From Stenotrophomonas sp. UBA2124 (GTDB lineage Bacteria > Pseudomonadota > Gammaproteobacteria > Xanthomonadales > Xanthomonadaceae): a DNA stretch of 27,589 bases. Where the stretch lies: positions 36,893 through 64,481 of the forward strand of contig DCXY01000046.1 in NCBI GenBank assembly GCA_002329155.1, given 5' to 3'. A program made the translations under genes and the position numbers. The notes beneath the pieces are model-generated. The model saw only the letters and a list, made by a program, of their open reading frames with translations, did not search any database and was not told the origin of the DNA. Below are positions 7,197 through 15,817 of this stretch, in pieces. The first letter of the stretch is position 1. Each line of letters starts with the position of its first letter.

Positions 7197-7943
7197 TCAG
7201 CCGCGGCAGTCCAATGGCAGGTATTTGTCCGCCACGTCGGAACTGCATTCCCAGGCGGCGGTCTCCGTATCGTAGTCGAGCCAGAGGGTTTTGCCGTCAA
7301 CTGCGCTTGCATTTGGGGCCAGCAGGCGCGCTTCCAGGCCGCAGTGGCCGTTGTCGAAGCGGCCGATGCGAACCGACGCCACCGCGCTGGAAGCGTAGCT
7401 TTCCGGGCTGCCGAAGCCTTCGTCGCCATTAACCGGGCAGCGATCGTTGGCGTGCACGAAGCCGGCCACGTCCAGCTTCAGCGGAATCAGCTGCCCGTAG
7501 GCCATGGCAGTCCTGGATCGCTGCACATACTCCTGGTAGGTCGGCACCGCGATGGCGGCCAGAATGCCCAGCAGTGCCACCAGCACCAGGCCGACCACGG
7601 CGACGATGATGCCGGCGATGGCGCAGCCGGACAGGCCCTGCCTGGGCGGGGCGGCTGGCGCGGTGGTCACGGCAGGCGCTGCCATCGGTGGGGCTGGCGG
7701 TGCGGGTGGAGGGACCATGGGCATCGCCGGTGGTTGCGGGCCTTCCGGCGCCGGGCCAGGGCTTTCCAGCTCCAGCCCCAGTTCGGTGGCAAAGGTGCTC
7801 AGCGGTTGCCAGTCGGGGGCGCCTTCGCGCCACACCAGGGTATCGGCGGCAATGCGCCCGGAGCGGAACAGCTCGGCGATGTTTTCAGCCGGCAACGGGC
7901 CGCGCCGCTCGCGGTTGCCCTCGGCATAGAACCACTGGCTCAC
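7197..7943 (-). CDS. GYF_2-domain (DUF4339) protein with pilin-like C-terminal part
   Basis: 248 residues from a GTG start with AGGAAGA upstream. Residues 1-50 are a GYF_2 domain closely similar to that of the next gene. A Pro/Ala linker (60-100) follows. From 106 on there is a hydrophobic helix reading LLGILAAIAVPTYQEYVQRSR at its end, the classic N-terminal helix of type IV pilins. The C-terminal domain has four cysteines (169, 201, 233, 246) in the spacing of a pilin disulphide region. The prepilin peptidase site (G/FTLxE) is missing, so the helix probably stays as a membrane anchor with the GYF_2 domain in the cytoplasm and the pilin-like domain outside. It lies 36 bases after smg. Confidence 0.88.
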   Translation of the reverse strand: MSQWFYAEGNRERRGPLPAENIAELFRSGRIAADTLVWREGAPDWQPLSTFATELGLELESPGPAPEGPQPPAMPMVPPPAPPAPPMAAPAVTTAPAAPPRQGLSGCAIAGIIVAVVGLVLVALLGILAAIAVPTYQEYVQRSRTAMAYGQLIPLKLDVAGFVHANDRCPVNGDEGFGSPESYASSAVASVRIGRFDNGHCGLEARLLAPNASAVDGKTLWLDYDTETAAWECSSDVADKYLPLDCRG

Positions 7944-7979
7944 TGGGTCTTCCTCATGCGTCCCTGCACGCCGGTGGGC

Positions 7980-8453
7980 TCAGTGCAGGGGTTCGGGTTC
8001 GTCGACGAACATCTGGGTTTCCATCCAGGCATAGGCCGCTTCGGCGCCGGGCTGGTTGAACAGCACCATCAGCACGACCCACTTCAGGTCGTCCAGGTCC
8101 AGCTCGTCCTGGTCCAGGGCCATGGCACGGTCCAGCACCAGCTCGCGCTGGTCGGCATCAAGGATGCCGTGCTGCTCAAGAAACAGCAGGAAACCCCGGC
8201 ATTCAATGTCCAGCTTGTCCAGCTCAGGGCCGTGGAAAACGCGCACGGGGCCCTTGACCCGGGCCTGCCCAACGGCCGGGCGCTGCTCGGCAAGGGCATC
8301 CAGCCAGTCAAAGGCCTTGTTGATTTCGGTGGGGCTGAAACCGGCCTGGATCAGGCCGTTCTGGAGTGAGTCGCGGTCTCGGATGAGATCGGCATCCTCA
8401 CTGAAATAGTGTTCAAACAAGTACAGCAGGACGTCCAGGATGCTTTCTTTCAT
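7980..8453 (-). CDS. smg: Smg family protein (DUF494)
   Basis: 157 residues, the usual length of Smg. It starts MKESILDVLLYLFEHYF, a hallmark of the family, and ends in the helical LKWVVLMVLFNQPG region. Smg is conserved next to dprA in many gamma- and beta-proteobacteria; its biochemical role is not established. It sits 45 bases downstream of dprA on the same strand and is probably part of a dprA-smg transcript continuing into the GYF_2 genes. Confidence 0.95.
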   Translation of the reverse strand: MKESILDVLLYLFEHYFSEDADLIRDRDSLQNGLIQAGFSPTEINKAFDWLDALAEQRPAVGQARVKGPVRVFHGPELDKLDIECRGFLLFLEQHGILDADQRELVLDRAMALDQDELDLDDLKWVVLMVLFNQPGAEAAYAWMETQMFVDEPEPLH

Positions 8454-8498
8454 TGCCCTCGGCCTGCGTCAGGCGACGCTGTGGAGGTGAAGGAACCC

Positions 8499-9659
8499 TC
8501 AGGTGCGGGTGTAGCGACCGTAGTTGGACGACACTCTCCCTTCCAGTTCCATGACCAGCAGCATGGATGACAGGCTTGCGGCCGTCAATCCGGTGCGTTC
8601 GATCAGTGAATCCATACCGGTTGGGTCGAACCCCAGCGCGTTCCACAATCGCTGGTAATCAGGCCCCGGTAGGGCGGATGCCAGAGGTGGGGCTGCCGGC
8701 GCATTGGAGGTGGGGGTGTGCAGCCGGTTTTGCAAGGCCACTGCCAGTTCGCCGGCCATATTGGCCACGCCTTCAAGAATGTCGCTGGCGTGTGTCACCA
8801 ATGTGGCACCGTCGCGGATCAGCCGGTGGCAGCCGCGGGTGAGGGGGTTGTGGATGGAGCCGGGTACGGCGAAGGCCTCGCGCCCGGCCTCGCTGGCCAG
8901 CCGCGCGGTGATCAGCGCACCGGAACGTTCAGCCGCCTCTATCACCACCGTGCCCAGCGCCAGCGCGGCCAGCACCCGGTTGCGCGCCGGGAACTGGCCG
9001 CTGCGTGGCGGGGTGCCGGGCGGGTACTCGCTGACCACGGCGCCGGCCGCAGCCAGTTGTGCCTGCAGTTCGCGGTGATGGCGCGGGTAGGCAAGGTCGG
9101 GGCCGGTACCGATGACCGCGTAGCTGGGCGCGCCGCAGGCCAGCGCGGCGCGGTGCGCGGCAGCGTCGATGCCGGCGGCAAGGCCGCTGGCGATGGTCAG
9201 CCCGCTGGCAGCCAGCGTGGTGGCGAAGTCGCGTGCGTTGTCGCGGCCTCCCGGGGTGGGCACGCGGCTGCCGACGATGGCGATGGCCGGCTGCCACAGC
9301 AGGGCAGGGTTGCCGGCCACGAACAGCGCCAGCGGCGGGTTGGGGCTGTCACGCAGCAGTGGGGGGTAATCCGCGCTGCCCCAGGCCAGCAGGTGGTTGC
9401 CGCCGGCTGCCAGCCATTGCTCGGCGCGGGCCAGTTGCGCGTTGTCCGGCGTGGCGATGGCCTGGCATTGTTCGGCACTGCAGCCTGCCGCGCGCCACGC
9501 CCCGGTACCGGCGGCTACCACCTCACCGGCGCTGCCGCAGGTATCCAGCAGTTGCCGCACCGGCGCCGCCTTGCCGCCGGCCAATACCAGGGCCAGCAGC
9601 GCAGCGGTATCGGCGGCGTCGGCCGGGGGTGGGTCGTGCGGGCAGGGGGCGCCATTCAT
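8499..9659 (-). CDS. dprA: DNA-processing protein DprA
   Basis: 386 residues. DprA binds incoming single-stranded DNA and loads RecA in natural transformation. An N-terminal SAM-like helical region (about 15-75) precedes the Rossmann-like DprA domain (about 90-295). That domain has AIVGSR at 127-132, SGLAAGIDAAAH at 158-169, FPARNR at 223-228 and VPGSIHNPLTRGCHRLI at 265-281. A Pro/Ala linker then leads to a C-terminal winged-helix domain (about 330-386). I chose the ATG at 9659 because the longer frame starting at 9716 would translate straight through the terminator hairpin at 9680-9711. The gene is the first of the dprA-smg group. Confidence 0.95.
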   Translation of the reverse strand: MNGAPCPHDPPPADAADTAALLALVLAGGKAAPVRQLLDTCGSAGEVVAAGTGAWRAAGCSAEQCQAIATPDNAQLARAEQWLAAGGNHLLAWGSADYPPLLRDSPNPPLALFVAGNPALLWQPAIAIVGSRVPTPGGRDNARDFATTLAASGLTIASGLAAGIDAAAHRAALACGAPSYAVIGTGPDLAYPRHHRELQAQLAAAGAVVSEYPPGTPPRSGQFPARNRVLAALALGTVVIEAAERSGALITARLASEAGREAFAVPGSIHNPLTRGCHRLIRDGATLVTHASDILEGVANMAGELAVALQNRLHTPTSNAPAAPPLASALPGPDYQRLWNALGFDPTGMDSLIERTGLTAASLSSMLLVMELEGRVSSNYGRYTRT

Positions 9660-9679
9660 CAGACCAGCCTGCCCCGCAG

Positions 9680-9711
9680 ACAACAACGGCGCCCTCAGGC
9701 GCCGTTGTTGT
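9680..9711. terminator. Strong hairpin terminator between the LysM gene and dprA
   Basis: A perfect 14-bp stem, ACAACAACGGCGCC against GGCGCCGTTGTTGT, with a CTCA loop. It lies just after the LysM gene stop. Read on the minus strand the descending arm ends in TTGTTGT and then CTGC. The A/T-rich outer arms on both sides allow it to work in either direction. Confidence 0.8.
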
Positions 9712-9733
9712 TTCACGTCAGGTTTGGGCGCGC

Positions 9734-10858
9734 TTACTGCGCGTCCGGGTGCTTGAGCTCGTAACCCACGCGGGCCGGCTTGGTGCCTTCCATGATCAGC
9801 GCATAGCTGACCTTGTCGAAGGTGCGGAACACCATGGCATGCGCGGCATACTCGTCCGGCATCGACACGCGGCTGCCGCTGGCATACAGGGCATCATCCA
9901 CGCGCGAGGTTGCCGTGCCGGTCACCTTGTTGTTGATGTGGCTGCCATTGCGCCAGATCGAGAACACGGTGCCGTTGTTGATGCCTTCGCGGGCGCCGCC
10001 GGAAATGGCGATCACATCGCGCGGGCCGCCCGAGGTGAGCGTATCGGCCACGGCCAGTACGCGCAGCTGCCCCGGTGCCGGGGCGGTGGCCGGGGCATGC
10101 GGGATGAACTGCAGGTCGTACGGCTGGGCCTGCACCGGCACCAGGCGGTCACCGGCACGCACTTCGCGGCCGCTGTCCTCAAGGCGCAGGGTCGAGGCCT
10201 GCTTGCCGGCCGCACCGGCCTGGGTCAGCGTGCCGATGTTCACCTGGGCCAGCTCGTAGCCGAGGAACTCGGTACGGTCGCTGGTGACGGCGTAGTCCTT
10301 CCACAGGTTGCCACTGCCCGGCAGCAGGTTGCCGCGCGCGTCCAGGTCATCGCTGTGCTTGGGCTGGCCGTAGCGCACGGTGGGGCGCACCACCATGTAA
10401 CGCTGGCCCGGCTGGGCGCCGTCCAGGCCCATCACATAGGCCTGCTGGCCGGCGCTGGCGCGCAGGCGGTTGTCTTCCAGCCCGACCACGTAGGGCAGCT
10501 CCTTGAAGCTGTCCACGATGTTCAGGTTTTTCAGGAACGGCTCGACGTCCGCCAGCGGAATGGCGTTGATCGGCGCGTCCTGGCGCGGGCCCGGCTGCGC
10601 GGTGACGCGGTCCAGGTAGGCCAGGCTCAGCACGTCACCCGGATAGATGAGGTGCGGGTTCTTGACCTGCGGATTGGCCTGCCAGATTTCCGGCCAGAGC
10701 CACGGCTTCTGAAGGAAGCGTCCCGAAATGTCCCACAGCGTGTCGCCCTTTTTCACCACATAGGTGTCCGGGTGAGAGCCGTTCAGTTCTACGCCCACGG
10801 CATAGGTCGTGACGGTCAGCAACGCGACGGCGGCGACCGTACGTATTTGTTTCAGCAT
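9734..10858 (-). CDS. Secreted LysM peptidoglycan-binding protein
   Basis: 374 residues with an N-terminal signal segment (MLKQIRTVAAVALLTVTTYA). A LysM domain at about 32-79 follows: YVVKKGDTLWDISGRFL, then WPEIWQANPQV and the closing LIYPGDVLSL. The remaining roughly 290 residues show no domain I recognise. The LysM domain should bind peptidoglycan glycan strands in the periplasm. The gene is divergent from def, with 132 bases between their starts, and it ends in the strong terminator before dprA. Homologous LysM genes sit at this point beside dprA in many proteobacteria. Start at the ATG 10858 is supported by the signal peptide; the open frame upstream overlaps def antisense and is not real. 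Confidence 0.92.
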   Translation of the reverse strand: MLKQIRTVAAVALLTVTTYAVGVELNGSHPDTYVVKKGDTLWDISGRFLQKPWLWPEIWQANPQVKNPHLIYPGDVLSLAYLDRVTAQPGPRQDAPINAIPLADVEPFLKNLNIVDSFKELPYVVGLEDNRLRASAGQQAYVMGLDGAQPGQRYMVVRPTVRYGQPKHSDDLDARGNLLPGSGNLWKDYAVTSDRTEFLGYELAQVNIGTLTQAGAAGKQASTLRLEDSGREVRAGDRLVPVQAQPYDLQFIPHAPATAPAPGQLRVLAVADTLTSGGPRDVIAISGGAREGINNGTVFSIWRNGSHINNKVTGTATSRVDDALYASGSRVSMPDEYAAHAMVFRTFDKVSYALIMEGTKPARVGYELKHPDAQ

Positions 10859-10990
10859 GATTGCGATCTGCCTGATTCCCCAACAGGTTGGCGCACTATA
10901 TTGCAGAAACGGGGGCAGTGGGCAAGCACAAGCGTTAGAATTGACATATCTGCCCGGTTTCCCCGTGGCGCTTCCCATACAGGTACCCCC
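10859..10990. promoter_or_regulatory. Divergent promoter region for the LysM gene and def
   Basis: This 132-base gap between divergent starts is richer in A/T than its surroundings and must hold both promoters. On the plus strand a consensus TTGACA sits at 10941-10946, but there is no good -10 at the expected distance. A TATATT/AATATA cluster lies near 10897-10902. I cannot assign -10/-35 pairs with confidence. Confidence 0.4.
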
Positions 10991-11506
10991 ATGGCCCTCC
11001 TGCCCATTCTTGAGTTCCCGGATCCGCGGCTGCGCACCAAGGCGGCCCTTGTCGAGGCTGCCGAAGTCACCACCCCGGCCTTCCAGCAGCTGCTCGACGA
11101 CATGTTCCAGACTATGTACGAAGCCCCCGGCATCGGCCTGGCCGCCAGCCAGGTGGACGTGCACAAGCGCTTCATGGTCATCGACGTCAGCGAGGAGCGG
11201 AATGCGCCGATGGTGTTCATCAACCCGCACATCGCCAGCGCCAGCGAGGGCGGCCGCGTGTACCAGGAAGGCTGCCTGTCGGTGCCCGGCATCTATGCCG
11301 ACGTGACCCGCGCCGATTCCATCGTGGTGCAGTACCTGGACCGCGACGGCAAGGCGCAGGAGCTGGCCGCCGATGGCCTGCTGGCCACCTGCGTGCAGCA
11401 CGAGATGGACCACCTGGACGGCAAGCTGTTCATCGACTACCTGTCGCCGCTCAAGCGCGAGATGGTGCGCAAGAAGCTGGCCAAGCAGCGCAAGCACGTT
11501 GCCTGA
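10991..11506 (+). CDS. def: Peptide deformylase
   Basis: 171 residues, the standard length. It removes the formyl group from the N-terminal methionine of new proteins, using a bound Fe2+ or similar metal. All three signature motifs are intact: GIGLAASQ at 47-54, EGCLSVPG at 93-100 with the metal ligand Cys95, and HEMDH at 137-141. The ATG at 10991 is preceded by AGG at a suitable distance. fmt follows after 181 bases, so the pair that adds and removes the formyl group stays together. Confidence 0.98.
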   Translation: MALLPILEFPDPRLRTKAALVEAAEVTTPAFQQLLDDMFQTMYEAPGIGLAASQVDVHKRFMVIDVSEERNAPMVFINPHIASASEGGRVYQEGCLSVPGIYADVTRADSIVVQYLDRDGKAQELAADGLLATCVQHEMDHLDGKLFIDYLSPLKREMVRKKLAKQRKHVA

Positions 11507-11615
11507 GGGCGGGGAGCGGGGAAGTGGGGGCTGGGAATGAGGCGATCTCTGAGCTGAGTTGCCGCCGGTTCTGGCCCGTTTCCCAATCGTTTCCCTGCAC
11601 CCCACGCGCATGAGA

Positions 11616-11638
11616 GGAGCCGCCTGCGCGGCGGTTCC
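11616..11638 (+). other. Hairpin in the def-fmt spacer
   Basis: GGAGCCGCC pairs with GGCGGTTCC (one G-T wobble) around a TGCGC loop, 50 bases before the fmt start. No T-run follows, so termination is unlikely; it may be a processing or leader structure. The rest of the 181-base spacer holds a purine-rich GGGGAAGTGGGGG-type tract after def and a pyrimidine-rich tract before fmt. Confidence 0.4.
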
Positions 11639-11687
11639 GTCTCGGCCATCAGGCCGCCCCAGTTCCCCCTTCCGGTTCCCTGCCTCC

Positions 11688-12611
11688 ATGAAAATCATCT
11701 TCGCCGGTACCCCGGAGTTCGCCGTTGCCTCCTTGGGCGCGGCCGCGCGCCATCACGAAGTGGTGGCGGTCTACACCCAGCCTGATCGCCCGGCCGGCCG
11801 TGGCCGTGGGCTGATGCCCTCGCCGGTGAAGCTGGACGCCATCGCCCGCGGCATCCCCGTGTTCCAGCCGGAGACGCTGAAGACCGCCGAAGCGCAGGAG
11901 CAGCTGCGCGCGCTGCAGCCCGACCTGATGATCGTGGTGGCCTATGGGCTGATCCTGCCCAAGGCGGTGCTGGCCATTCCCACCCACGGCTGCTGGAACG
12001 TCCACGCCTCGCTGCTGCCGCGCTGGCGCGGCGCCGCGCCGATCCAGCGCGCGATCGAGGCCGGTGACGCCGAGACCGGCGTATGCCTGATGCAGATGGA
12101 AGCCGGCCTGGACACCGGGCCGGTGCTGCTGTCCCAGCGCACCCCGATCAGCGATGCCGATACCGGCGGCCAGCTGCACGACCGTCTGGCGCAGATGGGT
12201 GCGCAGGTGCTGTCCGATGGCCTGGGCCTGTTGCGCGCCGGGCTGAAGCCGATCGCCCAGCCGCAGCCGGAAGCCGGTGTCACCTACGCACACAAGCTGG
12301 ACAAGGCCGAGGCCCGCCTGGACTGGAGCCAGGACGCCGCCGCGCTGGCGCGCAAGGTTCGCGCCTTCAACCCGTGGCCGGTCGCCGAGGCGACGCTGGC
12401 CGGTGAGCGCGTGCGTATCCATGGCGCCGTGGCCATCGACGGCACGGCCGGCAAGGCACCGGGTACGGTGATCGGCGCGGGCCGCGACGGTATCGATATC
12501 GCCTGCGGACAGGGCGCGCTGCGCCTGCGCGTGGTGCAGCGTGAGGGCGGCAAGGCGATCACCGCTGCCGACTACCTCAACGCACGCCGCGACCTGCGCA
12601 TCGAGGGCTGA
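11688..12611 (+). CDS. fmt: Methionyl-tRNA formyltransferase
   Basis: 307 residues. It transfers a formyl group from 10-formyl-tetrahydrofolate to Met-tRNA-fMet. The N-terminal catalytic domain has the hallmark NVHASLLPRWRGAAPIQ with catalytic Asn104 and His106, and Asp142 in GLDTGPV. The PDRPAGRGRGLMPSPVK loop near 32-48 contacts the acceptor stem. The C-terminal OB-like domain begins near 205. The ATG at 11688 opens directly into MKIIFAGTPEFA, the usual start. The ribosome site is weak. rsmB begins 4 bases after the stop. Confidence 0.98.
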   Translation: MKIIFAGTPEFAVASLGAAARHHEVVAVYTQPDRPAGRGRGLMPSPVKLDAIARGIPVFQPETLKTAEAQEQLRALQPDLMIVVAYGLILPKAVLAIPTHGCWNVHASLLPRWRGAAPIQRAIEAGDAETGVCLMQMEAGLDTGPVLLSQRTPISDADTGGQLHDRLAQMGAQVLSDGLGLLRAGLKPIAQPQPEAGVTYAHKLDKAEARLDWSQDAAALARKVRAFNPWPVAEATLAGERVRIHGAVAIDGTAGKAPGTVIGAGRDGIDIACGQGALRLRVVQREGGKAITAADYLNARRDLRIEG

Positions 12612-12615
12612 CACG

Positions 12616-13959
12616 ATGGTGGACGCGCCAACCGCGCCCCGTGACAAGGGCGCCGCACGCCAGCCCGGCGTGCAGACGCGGGTGCTGGCCGCCAGGGTGC
12701 TGGCTGCGGTGCTGGTGCGTGGCCGCTCGCTGAAAGCCGAGCTGTCCGCGGCACTGCCACGGCTGGACGACAGCCGCGACCGCGCCCTGCTGGAAGCCAT
12801 CTGCTTCGCCACGCTGCGCCGTCGCCATGCCTACGACCAAGCGCTGGGCCAGTGGCTGCAGAAGCCGCTGGGCCCGCGCGAGGCGGATCTGCGCGGCCTG
12901 CTGATGGCCGGGTTTGCCCAGCTCGATGCGCTGCAGCTGCCGGCCCATGCGGCGCTGTCGGCCACGGTGGACGCGGCACGCGCACTGGGGCGCGAGCGCC
13001 AGGCCGGGCTGGTCAATGCAGTGCTGCGCCGTGCCCAGCGCGAAGGCTTCGCGCCGGCGGTGGCCGAGGACGCGTGGCCGCGCTGGTTGCTGCAGCAGGT
13101 GCGCCACGACTGGCCGCAGCATGCCGACGCCATCATCAGCAACAGCCTGCAGCCGGCGCCGCTATGGCTGCGGGTCAACCGCCAGCAGCACAGTCGCGAT
13201 GCGTATCTGGGGCTGCTGCACGAGGCGGGCATCGAGGCCTTGGCCGAACCGCTGTCCGCCGATGCCATCCGCCTGCCGGTGGCCGTGCCGGTTGCCAGCC
13301 TGCCGGGCTTCGCCCAGGGCGCGGTGTCGGTGCAGGACCTCTCCGCGCAGCAGGTGGCCGATGCCCTGGCGCCGCCAGCCGGCGCGCGCGTGCTGGATGC
13401 CTGCGCCGCGCCGGGTGGCAAATCCGCGCACCTGCTGGAGCGCGACCCATCGCTGCAGCTGCTGGCACTGGATGTGGACGCCCGCCGCCTGCAGCGCATC
13501 CGTGAGACCTTCGCCCGTACCGGCGTGGGTGCCCACGCACAGGTGCGTGCGGTGGACGCGGCCGATACCGCCGCATGGTGGGACGGCCGGCCGTTCGATG
13601 CGGTGCTGCTGGATGCGCCGTGCTCGGCCACCGGCATCATCCGCCGCCAGCCCGACGTGCTGCTGCACCGTCGCGTCGAAGACATCACCGCACTGGCCGC
13701 GCTGCAGGCACGCCTGCTGGACGCGCTGTGGCAGGTGCTGCGCCCCGGTGGCGTGCTGCTGTACGCCACCTGCTCGATCCTGCGCCGCGAGAACGCCGAA
13801 CAGGTGGCCGCCTTCCTGGCCCGCACCCCTGATGCGCGCCTGCAGCCGCTGGCCGCCGCCTTCGGCCATGACGACCATGGCTGCCGCCAGCGCCTGCCGG
13901 GCGAGCAGGGCGGCGACGGTTTCTTCCAGGCACGCCTGGTGAAAATGGATTTAGCCTGA
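12616..13959 (+). CDS. rsmB: 16S rRNA m5C967 methyltransferase RsmB (Sun/Fmu)
   Basis: 447 residues, close to the E. coli protein but with a longer N-terminus. An N-terminal NusB-like helical domain (about 20-145) is followed by the SAM-dependent methyltransferase. The SAM-binding motif is DACAAPGGKS at 261-270. The two cysteines of the m5C mechanism are Cys336 in DAPCSATG and the nucleophile Cys386 in YATCS. The ATG at 12616 is preceded by GAGGG, which overlaps the end of fmt, so translation is probably coupled. The order def-fmt-rsmB is the classical one. Confidence 0.97.
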   Translation: MVDAPTAPRDKGAARQPGVQTRVLAARVLAAVLVRGRSLKAELSAALPRLDDSRDRALLEAICFATLRRRHAYDQALGQWLQKPLGPREADLRGLLMAGFAQLDALQLPAHAALSATVDAARALGRERQAGLVNAVLRRAQREGFAPAVAEDAWPRWLLQQVRHDWPQHADAIISNSLQPAPLWLRVNRQQHSRDAYLGLLHEAGIEALAEPLSADAIRLPVAVPVASLPGFAQGAVSVQDLSAQQVADALAPPAGARVLDACAAPGGKSAHLLERDPSLQLLALDVDARRLQRIRETFARTGVGAHAQVRAVDAADTAAWWDGRPFDAVLLDAPCSATGIIRRQPDVLLHRRVEDITALAALQARLLDALWQVLRPGGVLLYATCSILRRENAEQVAAFLARTPDARLQPLAAAFGHDDHGCRQRLPGEQGGDGFFQARLVKMDLA

Positions 13960-13979
13960 GCTGACTATCATCGGGCGCC

Positions 13980-15716
13980 ATGAGGGAAAGCGGCGCTGCG
14001 ATGGAGCAAAGGGCAAGGCGGGATTTCTGGCTGCTGGCGATCACCGCGCTGCTGGTGCTCGGCGCCGGCCTGGGTCTGCGCGACCCCTGGCCCTCGGACG
14101 AGCCCCGCTTCGCCCTGGTGGCGCGGCAGATGATCGAAAGCGGTCAGTGGCTGTTCCCGCAGCGCGGCAACGAACTGTATTCAGACAAGCCGCCGATGCT
14201 GATGTGGCTGCAGGCCACCAGCTACCTGCTGGTGCGCGACTGGCGGGTGGCGTTCCTGCTGCCTTCGCTGCTGGCCGCGCTGGGCACATTGGCCTGCGTG
14301 TACGACCTGGGCCGCCGGCTGTGGACCCGTCGCGTGGGCCTGTATGCCGCGTGGCTGCTGCTGTTCACCCTGCAATTCACCTTCCAGGGGCGCAAGGCGC
14401 AGATCGACGCGCTGCTGCTGCTGTTCGTCACCCTGGCCAACTACGGCCTGCTGCGGCACCTGCTGCGCGGGCCGGACTGGCGCTGGTGGTGCATAGGCTG
14501 GTTTGCTGCCGGCCTGGGCGTGATCACCAAGGGTGTGGGCATGCTGGCCCTGGGCATGCTGCTGCCGGCGCTGGCGGCGGTGGCAATGAACTGGCAGCGG
14601 CCCATGCTGCGCATCGCCGATGCGCGCTTCTGGCTGGGGCCGGTGGCCTTCGTATTGGCCGCCGCATTGTGGCTGGGGCCGATGATCGCTGCCGTTCTTG
14701 CCACTGACGACCCGGCCCACCATGCCTACCTGCGCGACATCCTGTTCCGGCAGACCGCCGGGCGTTATACCGCCTCGTGGGATCACCACAATCCGCCGTG
14801 GTACCACCTCGGGGTGATGGCGACGCTGTGGCTGCCCGCGGCGCTGGCGCTGCCCTGGGCATTGCCGGCCTGGTGGCGGCGCCTGCGCCGGCACGACGCG
14901 CGTTACCTGCTGCTGCTGGGCTGGTGGTTGATGGTGGTGGTGTTCTTCTCCATCCCCAGTGGCAAGCGCGACGTCTACATCATGCCGGCGCTGCCGGTGT
15001 TCTGCCTGGCCTTGGCGCCGCTGCTGCCAGGGCTGCTGCGCAAGCGCGGCTTCCGCATGCTGCTGCTGGCATTCGGTGCTTTCTTCACGGTGCTGCTGTT
15101 GCTGGCAGGCGGGAGCCTGCTGCTCGGCCACGAGGGCAGCCGCGCCTATGAGCTGCTGGCCCGGCGCGAACTGTCCGTGGGCTCGATGCAGCTCATCGGC
15201 TGGTCGGTGCTGGCCATCGGCGTCTGGGGCGTGTTCGCCCTGCTGCGCTGGGGGCGGCGCTGGCCGGCGCCCGTGCTGGCATCGGTACTGGCGCTGAATT
15301 GGGTGATGCAGGGGCTGGTGCTGAATCCGCTGATCTCCGATTCCAGCTCGGGGCGTGGCCTGATGCGCGCCGTGGACCACCGGCTCGGCGCGGACGCCGA
15401 GCTGGGCATGGTGGCCTGGAAGGAGCAGAACCTGCTGATGGCCGGGCGCCCGGTGGAAATCTTCGGCTTCGTCCGGCCCTGGGAGCAGCAGCTGCAGCTG
15501 GCCACGGCCTGGCAGCGGCAGGCACCGCAACGGCGCTGGCTGCTGGTGCAGGAGGCGGCGGTGCTGGGCTGCATTGACCGCGAACGCAGTGAGGCAGTGG
15601 GCCGCCTGAGCAGTCGTCTCTGGTGGCTGGTGCCTGCCGATGCTGTAAGAGGTGACTGTGTAGCCACTGAGGCCCAGCGCGCGCTCGCGCGCCGGGAGCA
15701 GGGGCCAACGCCCTGA
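13980..15716 (+). CDS. GT-C glycosyltransferase, ArnT/PMT-like (GT39/GT83 type)
   Basis: 578 residues with about a dozen hydrophobic helices and a periplasmic C-terminal part. The first loop carries DPWPSDEPRFA, with the acidic pair Asp40-Glu41 that marks catalytic positions in GT-C enzymes (compare DEARYA in ArnT), and NELYSDKPPMLMW soon after. Such enzymes use polyprenyl-phosphate sugars as donors on the periplasmic face and decorate lipid A, core or proteins. The donor and acceptor are not readable here; ArnT itself adds aminoarabinose to lipid A. Start could also be the ATG at 14001, which has AGGGAAAG upstream. It lies 20 bases past rsmB and opens the glycan region. Confidence 0.88.
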   Translation: MRESGAAMEQRARRDFWLLAITALLVLGAGLGLRDPWPSDEPRFALVARQMIESGQWLFPQRGNELYSDKPPMLMWLQATSYLLVRDWRVAFLLPSLLAALGTLACVYDLGRRLWTRRVGLYAAWLLLFTLQFTFQGRKAQIDALLLLFVTLANYGLLRHLLRGPDWRWWCIGWFAAGLGVITKGVGMLALGMLLPALAAVAMNWQRPMLRIADARFWLGPVAFVLAAALWLGPMIAAVLATDDPAHHAYLRDILFRQTAGRYTASWDHHNPPWYHLGVMATLWLPAALALPWALPAWWRRLRRHDARYLLLLGWWLMVVVFFSIPSGKRDVYIMPALPVFCLALAPLLPGLLRKRGFRMLLLAFGAFFTVLLLLAGGSLLLGHEGSRAYELLARRELSVGSMQLIGWSVLAIGVWGVFALLRWGRRWPAPVLASVLALNWVMQGLVLNPLISDSSSGRGLMRAVDHRLGADAELGMVAWKEQNLLMAGRPVEIFGFVRPWEQQLQLATAWQRQAPQRRWLLVQEAAVLGCIDRERSEAVGRLSSRLWWLVPADAVRGDCVATEAQRALARREQGPTP

Positions 15717-15817
15717 CATGCCATTGATGTGAAGGCTGGCTATCATGTGCTGACTTCGAGACATGGAACGGTTCCGTAGCGGGAATTGGTTCAGAGCCCA
15801 GGACCCAGTATCTGCAG

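Noticed and set aside
4450..7275. A 941-codon open frame on the plus strand
   Set aside because: It is antisense to topA and the GYF_2-RDD gene. The translation is low-complexity His/Gly/Gln/Arg-rich with no motif, as expected from high third-position GC.
9660..9716. A 19-codon N-terminal extension of DprA
   Set aside because: It would be encoded by the terminator hairpin at 9680-9711; the ATG at 9659 is better.
9233..11506. A 757-codon plus-strand frame ending in def
   Set aside because: Only the last 171 codons are Def. The rest is antisense to the LysM and dprA genes and includes a terminator.
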